Part shown: positions 24,225-32,477 of the stretch, one piece after another | Position numbering within the stretch: the first letter of the stretch is position 1 | Layout of the letters: each line of letters starts with the position of its first letter | NCBI RefSeq assembly: GCF_000426545.1 | Contig: NZ_AUFO01000038.1 | Location: forward strand, 1 to 38,702 | DNA: 38,702 bases | Source: Paenibacillus massiliensis subsp. panacisoli DSM 21345 | GTDB taxonomy: Bacteria; Bacillota; Bacilli; Paenibacillales; Paenibacillaceae | Reading direction: 5' to 3' | The notes under the pieces: generated by a model | The model's input: the letters and a program-made list of their open reading frames with translations, nothing else | What the model was told of the DNA's origin: nothing | Database searches by the model: none | Made by a program: the position numbers and the translations under genes

Positions 24225-24842
24225 ATGCTAAAATTATTCCTAGCCTCATCCTTTAAGGATGTCGCTCCATCATTAGCCACCTTCACCGCTGAACCGTTGG
24301 AAGGGAAGAAGATGACCTTTATCCCGACGGCAAGTATTCCGGAGAAGGTCAAGTTTTATGTGAAATCAGCAAAGAAAGCATTGGAGAGCATAGGGCTGAT
24401 TGTCGATGAGCTTGAACTAAGCACAGCCACACAAGAAGAGATTGAATATAAGATCAGAGAGAATGACTACATTTATATTAGTGGAGGCAACACCTTTTAT
24501 CTGCTTCAAGAGTTAAAAAGAACCGGTGCCGATGTAATCATCAGAGAAGAGGTTCAAGCTGGGAAAATGTTCATTGGTGAATCCGCTGGCTCCATGATTT
24601 TGGCGCCCTCGATTGAATATGCTCAGCTCATGGATAATGTGCAGGAAGGTCCAGCTCTGGATACCTTTGCAGCACTGGGGGTCATTGATTTCTATCCCGT
24701 ACCCCATCATACGAACATTCCGTTCATTAGAGCAGTGGAGAACATTATTGAGAAATACGGCAATCAATTGAATTTATACCCTATTAGTAATGCTGAAGTT
24801 ATTCTTGTGCAGGATGTTAACATCCGTATTGAGAAAGTCTGA
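24225..24842 (+). CDS. Peptidase E-like (S51 family, type 1 glutamine amidotransferase-like) protein
   Basis: Predicted cytosolic serine peptidase of 205 aa. The nucleophile elbow is FIGESAGSM with Ser120, the same position as in Salmonella PepE, and a candidate His lies in PVPHHTN (His161/162). ISGGNTFYLL is the family's glycine-rich loop. PepE cleaves Asp-X dipeptides; Firmicute homologues are mostly uncharacterised. ATG 24225 follows AAGGAG by eight bases; the frame upstream to 24069 lacks a ribosome site and reads as non-coding. It is a stand-alone gene. Confidence 0.82.
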   Translation: MLKLFLASSFKDVAPSLATFTAEPLEGKKMTFIPTASIPEKVKFYVKSAKKALESIGLIVDELELSTATQEEIEYKIRENDYIYISGGNTFYLLQELKRTGADVIIREEVQAGKMFIGESAGSMILAPSIEYAQLMDNVQEGPALDTFAALGVIDFYPVPHHTNIPFIRAVENIIEKYGNQLNLYPISNAEVILVQDVNIRIEKV

Positions 24843-24951
24843 CTTCAAGCGGCTCCATACTCACGTTTGATCTGGTCAAGATACTCATTTACATACCAAA
24901 TGCCGTTATCTATGAAGAATGGCAGCACACAACGATAATGGAGGGCAGAGC

Positions 24952-25524
24952 GTGATCAAATTATACAAAAAAGAACAGGATGGTAAGCTGCTGTATGTGG
25001 AGTACTGGCACGAGGAAGGCCAGGTCGTTGAGCATGTTGGCACAGTCGGCACCCGTGGAACAACGAGTAGAATTGATTTCCCGGGCATATATAGCAGCGA
25101 GGACGAATTCAGACGGGATTTCATGGACAAATACCATGCCAAAGGCTATCAGGCTCCCTGGGAGGATGACGGCTATATGCTAATCGTCCAGTATCCGATG
25201 AAGAGTATGGCAGGCAGCAAGCGCGATCAGTGGCTCAAGGATAAAGCTAGCGAGGCGTTGCAAAATGAATTAGGCTGGTTGGGCTTGGGGGATGTCGACG
25301 GATACGACATGGGGAAGACAGCGAGTCCGGTCCCACAATATGCCCTGAACATATACTGCTTCGTGATTGATGAAGAGCTAGGAATACAAGCAGTCAAGCG
25401 TGTGCTGCGAGAGTCGAGACTCGACTATACCCAGATCAAGATTGCATCCAGAAGGCTGGAGGGTGACGGGGATTACATATTGAAATATTCTGCGAAGAAG
25501 AATGAGTTGGAATTCTATATATAG
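24952..25524 (+). CDS. Uncharacterised protein with WGR-like N-terminal domain
   Basis: Not firmly recognised. The 190-aa protein starts at GTG 24952 (GGAGGG six bases upstream; ATG 24919 has no good site). Residues 1-75 resemble a WGR domain: a strand (KLYKKEQDGKLLYVEYW), then VGTVGTRGTTSRIDF and a helix ending in KYHAKGYQ, where WGR domains have GRVGxxGQ...F...F..K..KGY. The tryptophan of the WGR triplet is replaced, with EHVGTVG in its place. The C-terminal half (NIYCFVIDEELGIQAVKRVLRESRLDYTQIKIA) looks like an alpha/beta unit of unknown family. WGR domains bind DNA or partner proteins in PARPs and MolR; a role here is unknown. Confidence 0.55.
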   Translation: MIKLYKKEQDGKLLYVEYWHEEGQVVEHVGTVGTRGTTSRIDFPGIYSSEDEFRRDFMDKYHAKGYQAPWEDDGYMLIVQYPMKSMAGSKRDQWLKDKASEALQNELGWLGLGDVDGYDMGKTASPVPQYALNIYCFVIDEELGIQAVKRVLRESRLDYTQIKIASRRLEGDGDYILKYSAKKNELEFYI

Positions 25525-25600
25525 AGGGAATATTGTGCGATGAGCATTAAGCAATTATAAATTATACTTTCTATCACCCAGCATATGGCTTGTTGAAAAG

Positions 25601-25640
25601 AGCCCTTTGGTCTGCCCCACCAGGCATCTTGAAGGGCTTT
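25601..25640 (+). terminator. Possible terminator after the WGR-like gene
   Basis: AGCCCTT (25601-25607) pairs with AAGGGCT (25632-25638) around a large loop containing GGTCTGCC/CAGGCATC. The T-run is weak (TTTAACT). It may also serve the convergent gene at 25781. A short stretch after it (25647-25700) is low-complexity CTACTC/CGACTA sequence. Confidence 0.4.
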
Positions 25641-25780
25641 AACTATGCCTACTCTGACTATAACAATTCCTACTCCGACTACACCGACTCTAACTACTCG
25701 TTGGCTAAGATTCTTGCTGCACAGCCACCTTAATCCGCCTTGGATTCATGGTAGGTAGCCAAGCCCGAGTAAGACGGTTT

Positions 25781-26305
25781 TCATGAATGAATAGAGTTAC
25801 CCTTTTTCCATTTACGAATCTTGGTACGGAATGTCTGAAAAGGTGCGATGGTATTGATGTGAATCCATCTCGCAATCGGCCACTGGGGAAGATTTCCTGT
25901 CCATTGCCTGTGCCCTTGCTTGAACAACTCCTCGTCTGATAAGGATTGAATCCAAGCATGATAAAGTGCGATATCTGCTTTGAATTCGATGGTCATCTCC
26001 TCTAGTGTATGATTCTCGTATTGCTGGTAAAAGTGGCGGTATAGCTCACCTAACTGATTCCATTTATAGCCTGCCAGCGGCATACTGACCTCCTGCCCTG
26101 CCAACTCCTGCTCTTCCCATTGCTTCACCACCTTCATCCAGCCGAGCTGATAAGCCAGCATCTGTGCGGGTGTCCGATCCACATCAGCATGAAGGACGTC
26201 CTTATCCTGCTCTTGAACCTCGTCGAACTCCGAAATAAATAGCCCAGCCCGCTTGTCCAGCTCATTCAATAAGGCTTGCTTGTCTGGATAGTTAAAGCTT
26301 GCCAT
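25781..26305 (-). CDS. ClbS/DfsB family four-helix bundle protein
   Basis: Cytosolic helical protein of 174 aa. The family pattern is clear: MASFNYPDKQALLNELDKR at the start, RTPAQMLAYQLGWMKVVKQWE in helix 2, GYKWNQLGELYRHFYQQY in the middle and WPIARWIHINTIAPFQTFRTKIRKWKK at the end. ClbS of the pks island protects E. coli from colibactin by opening its cyclopropane; most Firmicute homologues lie outside any toxin locus and have no known role. AGGAGGT precedes ATG 26305. No biosynthetic cluster is next to it. Confidence 0.85.
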   Translation of the reverse strand: MASFNYPDKQALLNELDKRAGLFISEFDEVQEQDKDVLHADVDRTPAQMLAYQLGWMKVVKQWEEQELAGQEVSMPLAGYKWNQLGELYRHFYQQYENHTLEEMTIEFKADIALYHAWIQSLSDEELFKQGHRQWTGNLPQWPIARWIHINTIAPFQTFRTKIRKWKKGNSIHS

Positions 26306-26619
26306 TATAAATACCTCCTATATTTGTGAAATGTATAACTTTGTACGACGCAGTGAAAAGACAAGCTATATAGATTGAACGTGTAAGGGTTCTTCCTTCA
26401 ACTATTATAGGTGCAGGAAGATGACAACTGCTTGTCATGTTCATATGGGTAACCTATGTTTATTTGTTGGAATTGGAAGGTCAAATGATCTCATGGCTCT
26501 CTCATGCTTGTCTTACAATCGGTCATGGGTCCCACGTCTTGTTGAGCAAGAGAAGAGCCTGCGATAAGATAACCTAAGTATAAAGTTTATTTTTTTCAAT
26601 GGACAGAAGGGGTGACAGC
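26306..26619. other. Divergent intergenic region with one likely promoter
   Basis: No gene seen. TTGAGC (26542-26547), a 17-bp spacer and TAAGAT (26565-26570) form a plausible sigma-A promoter for the leucine-rich repeat gene, about 50 bp before its start. I found no clear promoter for the ClbS-like gene on the other strand. Confidence 0.5.
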
Positions 26620-27645
26620 ATGCATAAACGCATTCAAATGGAAGCAGGCTGGACGCTTGAATACATCAAGCATCTGGCTGAGGATCAAGAGGTGGGTATC
26701 GTGCAATACAGCGAGCCTCTCTATATACCTGATATGGATATGCTGCGTATGTTGAATGAGGAGCTCTTTCGGGTAAGGCCAGATATCGTATGGCGAATCT
26801 ATGGCTTTCACCTGAAGCCGGGTGATCTCTCGGGTCTTGAGCAGATGAGTTATGTCGAGAAGCTCTGTGTAGATTGCAACACTCGGGTAACTCACATGGA
26901 GGCTATTGGAACCTTGCCTAAGCTGAAGGAGCTTGAATTGGATGTGTATGAGGCTGATTCGTTATCGGTGCTGGAGCTTGTTCCTGCGGACTTAAGGCTG
27001 CTCAGAATTGGCAAGACCAAGACGAAGAAGACAGATCTGTCGGTGCTTAAGAGGTTCACACATCTGGAATCGCTAAGTGTGAATGGGCATCAACGTAATC
27101 TGAATGTGATCGGCGGGCTGACAAGTCTGAGGCAGGTTGCACTTCAGGGTATGCCACTGGAGGAGCTTGAACTTCTTAGGGAGCTGCCTTTACTGGAAAG
27201 CCTGGATTTAAGCTTTGGCAGCGCCGAGCATCTGGGTACACTAGCAGGACTAGAAGCATTGCGGCATTTGGAGCTGTTGCGGGTGAAAGGCTTATCTGAT
27301 CTCTCTGTCGTCTCTGAGCTAACAGGATTACGCAGCCTGAAGGTAGAGGACCAGCCGCATCTTGCCGAGCTTCCTTCTCTGGATCGTCTAAGTAACCTGC
27401 ACAGAATTATACTTGCCAATGTAGGGCTGAAGAGCCTGGACTGGGTGCAATCGTCCCCCGTACTGGAGGAGCTGGCGATGTTCGAGATGAAGACCCTGAC
27501 GGTTGAGGACATTGAGCGATGTGTTCAACAGCCGAATAGTCTGCGACGATTGTTAGTGGGGCTCAAGAGTCTCAAGTCGAACAAGCTTGCTCGGCAAGTA
27601 GTTGAGGAGGCTGGTCTCTGGGATGATAGGACATGGTGGCTATGA
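26620..27645 (+). CDS. Cytoplasmic leucine-rich repeat protein
   Basis: A 341-aa protein with no signal peptide or membrane segment. From about residue 75 it is built of 20-23-residue leucine-rich repeats of the pattern LxxLxxLxxLxL (for example LPKLKELELD, FTHLESLSVNG, LPLLESLDLSF, LEALRHLELLRV, LTGLRSLKVED), about ten in all, closed by a helical C-terminal cap ending DDRTWWL. I place the start at ATG 26620, seven bases after AGAAGGGGTG, rather than at 26599. Such proteins usually bind other proteins; there is no catalytic domain and no helpful neighbour. Confidence 0.75.
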   Translation: MHKRIQMEAGWTLEYIKHLAEDQEVGIVQYSEPLYIPDMDMLRMLNEELFRVRPDIVWRIYGFHLKPGDLSGLEQMSYVEKLCVDCNTRVTHMEAIGTLPKLKELELDVYEADSLSVLELVPADLRLLRIGKTKTKKTDLSVLKRFTHLESLSVNGHQRNLNVIGGLTSLRQVALQGMPLEELELLRELPLLESLDLSFGSAEHLGTLAGLEALRHLELLRVKGLSDLSVVSELTGLRSLKVEDQPHLAELPSLDRLSNLHRIILANVGLKSLDWVQSSPVLEELAMFEMKTLTVEDIERCVQQPNSLRRLLVGLKSLKSNKLARQVVEEAGLWDDRTWWL

Positions 27646-27759
27646 GCGGGTTCGATCCAAAGTTTGCTCTAGCCTCGAACATGATGCAAGAGCCTTTTTC
27701 TAATGAATTTATGGTCTGATTACATACAATATCCTATAAAATCAAGGTCTAATATCATA

Positions 27760-27803
27760 GATTACGAACGATGTGACAGTTAAAATAATTAATGTTCGTT
27801 TAT
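27760..27803 (+). promoter_or_regulatory. PurR box pair upstream of the purine permease
   Basis: Two inverted PurBox-like sites: ACGAAC in GATTACGAACGAT (27760-27772) and its mirror AATGTTCGTTTAT (27791-27803), with 18 bp between them. In B. subtilis PurBoxes have the core CCGAAC/GTTCGG and are separated by 16-17 bp. Here one C of each core is replaced and the spacing is one longer. The second box ends 4 bp before the -35 element. PurR control of this permease follows by analogy with B. subtilis purine-transport genes. Confidence 0.6.
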
Positions 27804-27807
27804 ATGG

Positions 27808-27836
27808 TTGACAATCCTGCTGCCTCGCCCTAAAAT
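27808..27836 (+). promoter_or_regulatory. Sigma-A promoter of the purine permease gene
   Basis: A perfect TTGACA (27808-27813), a 17-bp spacer and TAAAAT (27831-27836). The transcript would begin near 27843, giving a leader of about 115 nt. Confidence 0.8.
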
Positions 27837-27844
27837 GAGAAAGC

Positions 27845-27935
27845 AATGTCAATCCTTTGCACGTACATGAACTAGTGGTCTGCTGACAATAGTAGTAAGG
27901 AGTCTTGCAGTAACCGTACGAAATGCAATGACATT
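27845..27935 (+). ncRNA. Structured 5' leader of the purine permease mRNA (candidate cis-acting RNA)
   Basis: A three-part stem closes the leader: AATGTCA (27845-27851) with TGACATT (27929-27935), TTGCA (27857-27861) with TGCAA (27924-27928), and CGTAC (27862-27866) with GTACG (27916-27920). A 5-nt bulge lies on the 5' side and an AAA bulge on the 3' side. It encloses a 49-nt apical region and ends 8 nt before the Shine-Dalgarno AAGGAGA. There is no terminator hairpin with T-run, so any control would act on translation or stability. It does not contain the conserved core of the purine riboswitch. Confidence 0.45.
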
Positions 27936-27957
27936 TTGAATTTAAGGAGAGAGATTA

Positions 27958-29367
27958 GTGGAACGATTTTTCAAATTAAAAGCGAACGGCACGACAGTAC
28001 GTACGGAGATTATGGCCGGGATCACGACTTTTATGGCTATGGCTTACATACTGTCAGTTAACCCGAATACACTAACAGCCTTTGGACAGATTGATATTGG
28101 CTGGTACTCCGTATTTCTGGCTACCGCGCTTGCAGCAGGTATTTTCACCATTGCTATGGGACTATTCATTAATTTTCCTGTCGCTCTGGCTCCGGGAATG
28201 GGCTTGAATGCGTACTTCGCTTCTGTAATTTTGGCATCTGCTACAAGCGACCAGCCTTTCACTTGGCAGATGGGACTTACGGCTGTATTTATATCCGGTC
28301 TGATCTTTATTTTGCTGACGGTAACGAGAGTTCGCCAGACGCTACTTGTAGCCATTCCTGATGGTCTCAAGCATGCGATTACAGTCGGAATTGGTATGTT
28401 CATTACCATTATTGGATTGAAGAACAGTGGAATTATGACTATCGGTGTCGAGGCTGGTAATGACATTCCGGCACACACCTTTACAAATGTATTGTCCTAT
28501 GAGACAGTCATTCATCTTGGAAGCCTGGAGAATACCAGTGTACAGCTCGCGATCTTCGGCCTGTTGCTGATCTCCATTCTGATGGTCCTGCGTGTGAAGG
28601 GTGCGATTTTGTTCGGTATTCTGGGCACGACGGTGATTGGGATGTTCATGGGTGCGGTAGATTACAGCGTATTATCTGGACCTAATGCTCACTGGACACC
28701 TGATTTTACACAGCTGAATTTTATGGAATTCGACTGGAACGGTATTATGCATACAGGTATCATTTCGGCGATTGCTACGTTCACCTTTGTTGAGTTGTTC
28801 GATACTTTCGGTACATTGGTGGGTACAGCGCAACGTGCGGGAATTATGGATGAGCCTGAAGAAGGCAAGAAGCGTGTTGGTAAAGCTATGTTCGTTGATG
28901 CAGTAGCTGTTACTGGTGGTGCTATGCTCGGAACCTCCACAACGACGGCTTACGTAGAGAGTGCGGCAGGTATTGCTGAAGGTGGTCGGACAGGTCTGAC
29001 GGCTGTAACTACAGGCGTATGTTTCCTCTTGGCTCTATTCCTGGCGCCGGTTGCGGCTCTGATTCCAGGTGCAGCGACTGCGGCAGCTCTGATTGTGGTT
29101 GGCGTACTGATGGCTCAATCAATCAAGCAAATTGACTTCCAGGACATGGTCATTGCGATTCCAGCTTTCCTGACCTTCGTCATCATGCCATTCACTTACA
29201 ATATTGCTAATGGTATTTCCTTCGGGATCGTGACTTATGTCATTCTGGCTCTGGTAGCCAATATGGCATCTGCGAAGACGGGTAAGAAATACTCTATCCA
29301 CTGGATGATGTGGGTGCTGGCTATTCTAATTATCCTGCGTTATGTATTGGTAGGAAGCGAGGGCTAA
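27958..29367 (+). CDS. NCS2/AzgA-type purine (hypoxanthine/guanine) permease, PbuG/PbuO-like
   Basis: Proton-coupled purine importer of 469 aa. It starts at GTG 27958 with AAGGAGA seven bases upstream. Typical AzgA-group features are the N-terminal MERFFKLKANGTTVRTEIMAGITTFMAMAYILSVNP, the APGMGLNAYFA segment of helix 3, and FVELFDTFGTLVGTA with ALLGTSTTTAYVESAAGIAEGGRTGLTAV-like sequence of the transport core. About 12-14 helices are predicted. It is a single gene with promoter, PurBoxes and terminator. B. subtilis PbuG carries hypoxanthine and guanine and PbuO guanine; which applies here cannot be told. Confidence 0.92.
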   Translation: MERFFKLKANGTTVRTEIMAGITTFMAMAYILSVNPNTLTAFGQIDIGWYSVFLATALAAGIFTIAMGLFINFPVALAPGMGLNAYFASVILASATSDQPFTWQMGLTAVFISGLIFILLTVTRVRQTLLVAIPDGLKHAITVGIGMFITIIGLKNSGIMTIGVEAGNDIPAHTFTNVLSYETVIHLGSLENTSVQLAIFGLLLISILMVLRVKGAILFGILGTTVIGMFMGAVDYSVLSGPNAHWTPDFTQLNFMEFDWNGIMHTGIISAIATFTFVELFDTFGTLVGTAQRAGIMDEPEEGKKRVGKAMFVDAVAVTGGAMLGTSTTTAYVESAAGIAEGGRTGLTAVTTGVCFLLALFLAPVAALIPGAATAAALIVVGVLMAQSIKQIDFQDMVIAIPAFLTFVIMPFTYNIANGISFGIVTYVILALVANMASAKTGKKYSIHWMMWVLAILIILRYVLVGSEG

Positions 29368-29393
29368 TACAGTAAAACACGCAACAAATTCAA

Positions 29394-29427
29394 GCTGCTC
29401 TAGGCCAAGGCCTGGGGCAGTTTTTTT
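29394..29427 (+). terminator. Terminator of the purine permease gene
   Basis: GCTGCTCTAGGCC and GGCCTGGGGCAG form a near-perfect stem with an AA loop (29394-29420), followed by seven T residues. Confidence 0.9.
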
Positions 29428-29477
29428 GTCATTTTTTCGTTATGCGGCATTGGCAAGAATATACATACTATTTTTTG

Positions 29478-29506
29478 TTGACATCTGTCGAAAAGAGTCT
29501 AATAAT
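29478..29506 (+). promoter_or_regulatory. Sigma-A promoter of the deacylase/peptide-import cluster
   Basis: TTGACA (29478-29483) with AATAAT (29501-29506) after 17 bp; TAATAA one base earlier is an alternative -10. The upstream sequence is T/A-rich. The first gene starts about 90 bp further on. Confidence 0.6.
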
Positions 29507-29598
29507 ATTCAATAATACATTAAATCCGATGAAATTAATTGGATATTTGATTGCCAATTTTTAGCGTTCATCAACAGAGTCGAAGGAGCTTGTGTCTC

Positions 29599-30600
29599 AT
29601 GATTAGAGATGTACAACTGCAGTATGCTTCACTCGAAGCAGCCCTGTCGGAACAGCCTGAAGGTACCGTCTCAAAGGTATCGCTTTCCTTTGCAGATGAG
29701 GTTACAGCCTTCTTCGTCGTGAAAGGTCAGCGCTTCGGGCCTACACTGTGGGTGCAAGCTGCTCTTCATGGAGATGAGTACGACGGGATTGTGGCCATAC
29801 TTCGCTTGTTGGAGACTATAGTGCCCTCCAGTCTGCAAGGGCAGATCATTCTATGTCCTGTCGTCAATCCCTCAGCATGTCTGGCGGGGACTAACGGTAG
29901 CCCTGTTGATTCGGTGAATCTGAACAGAGTATTCGGGCATGATCGCAAGGATAGCCATTCCTACCTCTATGGGGAGTGGCTACTGCAACAGATTGTACAG
30001 CATGCCGATTTCTTGATTGATCTTCACGGGGGAGGGGCGTATCTGGATGTATGTCCGTTCGCCATGCTACCAACCAATCACCCGCAAGCCTATCAGACCG
30101 CAGCCCGTCTGCTTCATCAGCTGTCTCTGACCGCCATATATGAGTGTCCAACGGATGCAAAAGCAATGTTGGTTCAGGCAGTGTGCGAGGCAGGTATTCC
30201 AGCGGTATTGCTGGAAAGCGGAGGTGGGATCGCGTGGAAGCCAGAGGCGGTGAGGCAGCATGAGTATTCGATAGCGATGATTCTATCGGGACTAGGCATG
30301 CAGTCTGAGGTCGTACCTCACGCACCAACGCAATCTCCGACCACGATCCGTGAAGTGAGGGAGCTCAGGTTCGAGGCATCAGGTCTACTACTTCACCATG
30401 CAGCGGCGGGTTCCATTGTAACTCTAGGTGAAGAGCTGCTTAAGGTGATCAGCTTGCCGGTATTTGAAGAGAGTGTCATATCGTGCCCAGTGCCTCAAGC
30501 GATCATTCTGTCCATCCATACGGCGTCCACTGTAAAGAAACAGGGCTATGCCGTCATGTTAGGAGTTCTTGAAAGTTCTGTAGAGGATACACAAGGCTAG
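29599..30600 (+). CDS. Succinylglutamate desuccinylase/aspartoacylase-type deacylase (M14 family)
   Basis: Zinc-dependent amidohydrolase of 333 aa, expected to cut an N-acyl group from an amino acid or related amine. ATG 29599 is preceded by AAGGAG ten bases upstream; the frame extends to 29551 but without a ribosome site. The first zinc ligands lie in ALHGDEYDG (His57, Glu60), the third in IDLHGGG (His143), and the catalytic Glu in LLESGGG (Glu206). The substrate-contact block VNLNRVFG is present. A beta-rich C-terminal domain (VREVRELRFEASGLL...) follows, as in DoeB/AstE relatives. It opens a cluster with a peptide-type importer and a cyclodeaminase-family enzyme. Confidence 0.85.
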   Translation: MIRDVQLQYASLEAALSEQPEGTVSKVSLSFADEVTAFFVVKGQRFGPTLWVQAALHGDEYDGIVAILRLLETIVPSSLQGQIILCPVVNPSACLAGTNGSPVDSVNLNRVFGHDRKDSHSYLYGEWLLQQIVQHADFLIDLHGGGAYLDVCPFAMLPTNHPQAYQTAARLLHQLSLTAIYECPTDAKAMLVQAVCEAGIPAVLLESGGGIAWKPEAVRQHEYSIAMILSGLGMQSEVVPHAPTQSPTTIREVRELRFEASGLLLHHAAAGSIVTLGEELLKVISLPVFEESVISCPVPQAIILSIHTASTVKKQGYAVMLGVLESSVEDTQG

Positions 30601-30742
30601 ATCCATAAATCAGGGGTTGACTATAGAGAGTGCACGGGTGTAAATCCGGGGGGTTCGGGAAATGCCATAGTGTTGATCTGTAAAGACGACCGCAAGAAGC
30701 ATTGATTGTGGGGATAGCCGACAACATATAAGAAAGAGGGTT

Positions 30743-32293
30743 ATGAAAGAAATGAGAAAGAAATCCGCGCTGTTGCTATTGTTCCTGGCTTTTAGCTTGG
30801 CTGTTGCAGGCTGCACTACCTCGACCCAAGAAGGCAGCTCCCCAGAGCCTGCTGCCACAGAGCCGCTGGAGATCACGGTTGCCAGAGCCTTTGACGTCAA
30901 TGGATTAGACCCTGGCTTCCTGACTGAAAATGCACAGGTCGTAGACAATATCTTCGATACGCTGGTCAAGCGTGATGAGAATGAAGAGCTGGTCCCGGGC
31001 CTTGCCACAAGCTGGAGTCAGGTGGACGATACGACGTGGGAGTTCAAACTGCGTGAGGGTGTCAAGTTCACGAATGGTGAGCCGTTTAATGCGGAGGCTG
31101 TCAAATACTCTATTGACCGCGTGCTGAAGCCAGAGAATAATGCTCCGACGGCAAGCTATATTTCTACTATTCAAGAGGTCAAGGTTATAGACGAGCAGAC
31201 GGTGCATGTAATTACCAAGAAGGTTGACCCGCTGATTCCTACACGTTTCAATCGTTATCCAACGGAGATTGTTCCGCCGAAGTATACCGAAGAAGTCGGC
31301 CAGGAAGCTTTTGCCCAGAAGCCTGTCGGTACAGGCCCGTATACATTCGTAAGCTGGGATAAAGGAAGCCAGGTGGTGCTCGAAGCGAACTCCGAGTATT
31401 GGGGTGGTGAGCCGGCTGTGAAGAAGGTTACCTTCCGCTCAATCCCTGAAGCGTCCACACGTGTAAGCGCCCTGTTGAACGGTGAGGTAGATATTATTAC
31501 GGCAGTGTCTCCAGAGAATCGCAATCTGATCGAATCCTCCTCGGCAGCCAAGCTATCGGTTGTTGAGCGTGCGGGGAACACAGTCTATGTTGGCTTCAAA
31601 ACAGACAAGGAGCCTTTCAACAACCCGAAGGTTAGACAAGCATTGAACTATGCAATTGATGTAAATGCAATCGTGGATAATGTACTGCAAGGGGCTGCTG
31701 TCCAGACGAACAGCCTGATCGGTCCTAAGGACTTTGGCTATGCTGGGGAATTTGATGGCTATGGCTATGATCCGGAGAAAGCGAAGCAATTGCTGGCTGA
31801 AGCAGGCTTCCCGAACGGGTTCTCCACTACGCTGGATACAGTTAGCTGGTACATCAAGAATACAGATGTCGCACAGGTTATTGCGGAGCAGCTTAAGGCG
31901 ATCGGTGTAACTGTCAAAGTGAACAATGTAGAAAGCTCTGTATACCGCACACTGGTTCCTTCCAATAAGCAGTCTGATATGTATGTGCTGGGCTGGAGCA
32001 GTACGAACACACTGGATGCGGATGCAGCGATTTATGCGATTTTGCGCTCTGGGGAGTCCTACTCTACTTACAATAATGAAGAGGTAGATGCGAAGCTGGA
32101 TGAGGCACGCTCTACTTCAGATCAGGAACGTCGCAAGGCTCTGTACAAAGAGATTCAGGAGATTGTGCTGCAGGATGCACCACGTATCTTCCTCTATCAA
32201 GAGAATCAATACTACGGCGTATCGAATGAACTGAACTGGAATGGCCGTATTGATGGTTCAATTCCAGTAGTGACGATCAAGCCTGCGAACTAA
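30743..32293 (+). CDS. Peptide/nickel-type ABC transporter substrate-binding lipoprotein (DppA/NikA family)
   Basis: Family 5 solute-binding lipoprotein (516 aa) that captures the substrate outside the cell. The signal peptide ends in VAGC (Cys24). Family blocks are FDTLVKRDENEELVPGLATSW, WEFKLREGVKFTNGEPFNAEAVKYSIDR, PVGTGPYTF and NPKVRQALNYAIDV. AGAGGG sits very close to ATG 30743 and eleven bases before ATG 30752 (MRKKSALL), so the true start may be the second Met. The 142-bp gap before it holds a possible weak promoter (TTGACT 30617, TAAATC 30641). The ligand is unknown; the neighbours favour an N-acylated amino compound or small peptide over nickel. Confidence 0.88.
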   Translation: MKEMRKKSALLLLFLAFSLAVAGCTTSTQEGSSPEPAATEPLEITVARAFDVNGLDPGFLTENAQVVDNIFDTLVKRDENEELVPGLATSWSQVDDTTWEFKLREGVKFTNGEPFNAEAVKYSIDRVLKPENNAPTASYISTIQEVKVIDEQTVHVITKKVDPLIPTRFNRYPTEIVPPKYTEEVGQEAFAQKPVGTGPYTFVSWDKGSQVVLEANSEYWGGEPAVKKVTFRSIPEASTRVSALLNGEVDIITAVSPENRNLIESSSAAKLSVVERAGNTVYVGFKTDKEPFNNPKVRQALNYAIDVNAIVDNVLQGAAVQTNSLIGPKDFGYAGEFDGYGYDPEKAKQLLAEAGFPNGFSTTLDTVSWYIKNTDVAQVIAEQLKAIGVTVKVNNVESSVYRTLVPSNKQSDMYVLGWSSTNTLDADAAIYAILRSGESYSTYNNEEVDAKLDEARSTSDQERRKALYKEIQEIVLQDAPRIFLYQENQYYGVSNELNWNGRIDGSIPVVTIKPAN

Positions 32294-32314
32294 GGCCATC
32301 TTATAGATAGGGCA

Positions 32315-32381
32315 CCGCTACATGGCTGGCAAAGCTTCTTGTATTATGAGGGGCTATGCCAGCGTAGCGGAACTACTTTTT
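32315..32381 (+). promoter_or_regulatory. Strong stem-loop between substrate-binding and permease genes
   Basis: CCGCTAC (32315-32321) pairs with GTAGCGG (32364-32370) and GCTGGCA (32325-32331) with TGCCAGC (32357-32363); only an ATG triplet bulges on the 5' side. A few bases later comes CTTTTT (32376-32381). It could be a leaky terminator or an mRNA 3' stabiliser that raises the amount of binding protein over permease. Compare the similar arrangement at 2337-2435. Confidence 0.65.
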
Positions 32382-32477
32382 GAAAAGGTACGAATGCTAG
32401 AAAAGTGACCTCATAACGAATATGTGCTGCTTCATTCATAAGCATCAGCATATGTCGGTGATAGGAGTGTGTGTGGA

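Noticed and set aside
25705..25959. Minus-strand frame overlapping the ClbS-like gene end
   Set aside because: Different frame of the same strand, no ribosome site; the ClbS-like gene is complete, so no frameshift needs to be invoked.
27837..27957. Guanine/adenine riboswitch before the purine permease
   Set aside because: I looked for the conserved three-way junction sequences (the TATA, TCTACC and GACTA-type segments) and did not find them; only an unrelated bulged stem is present.
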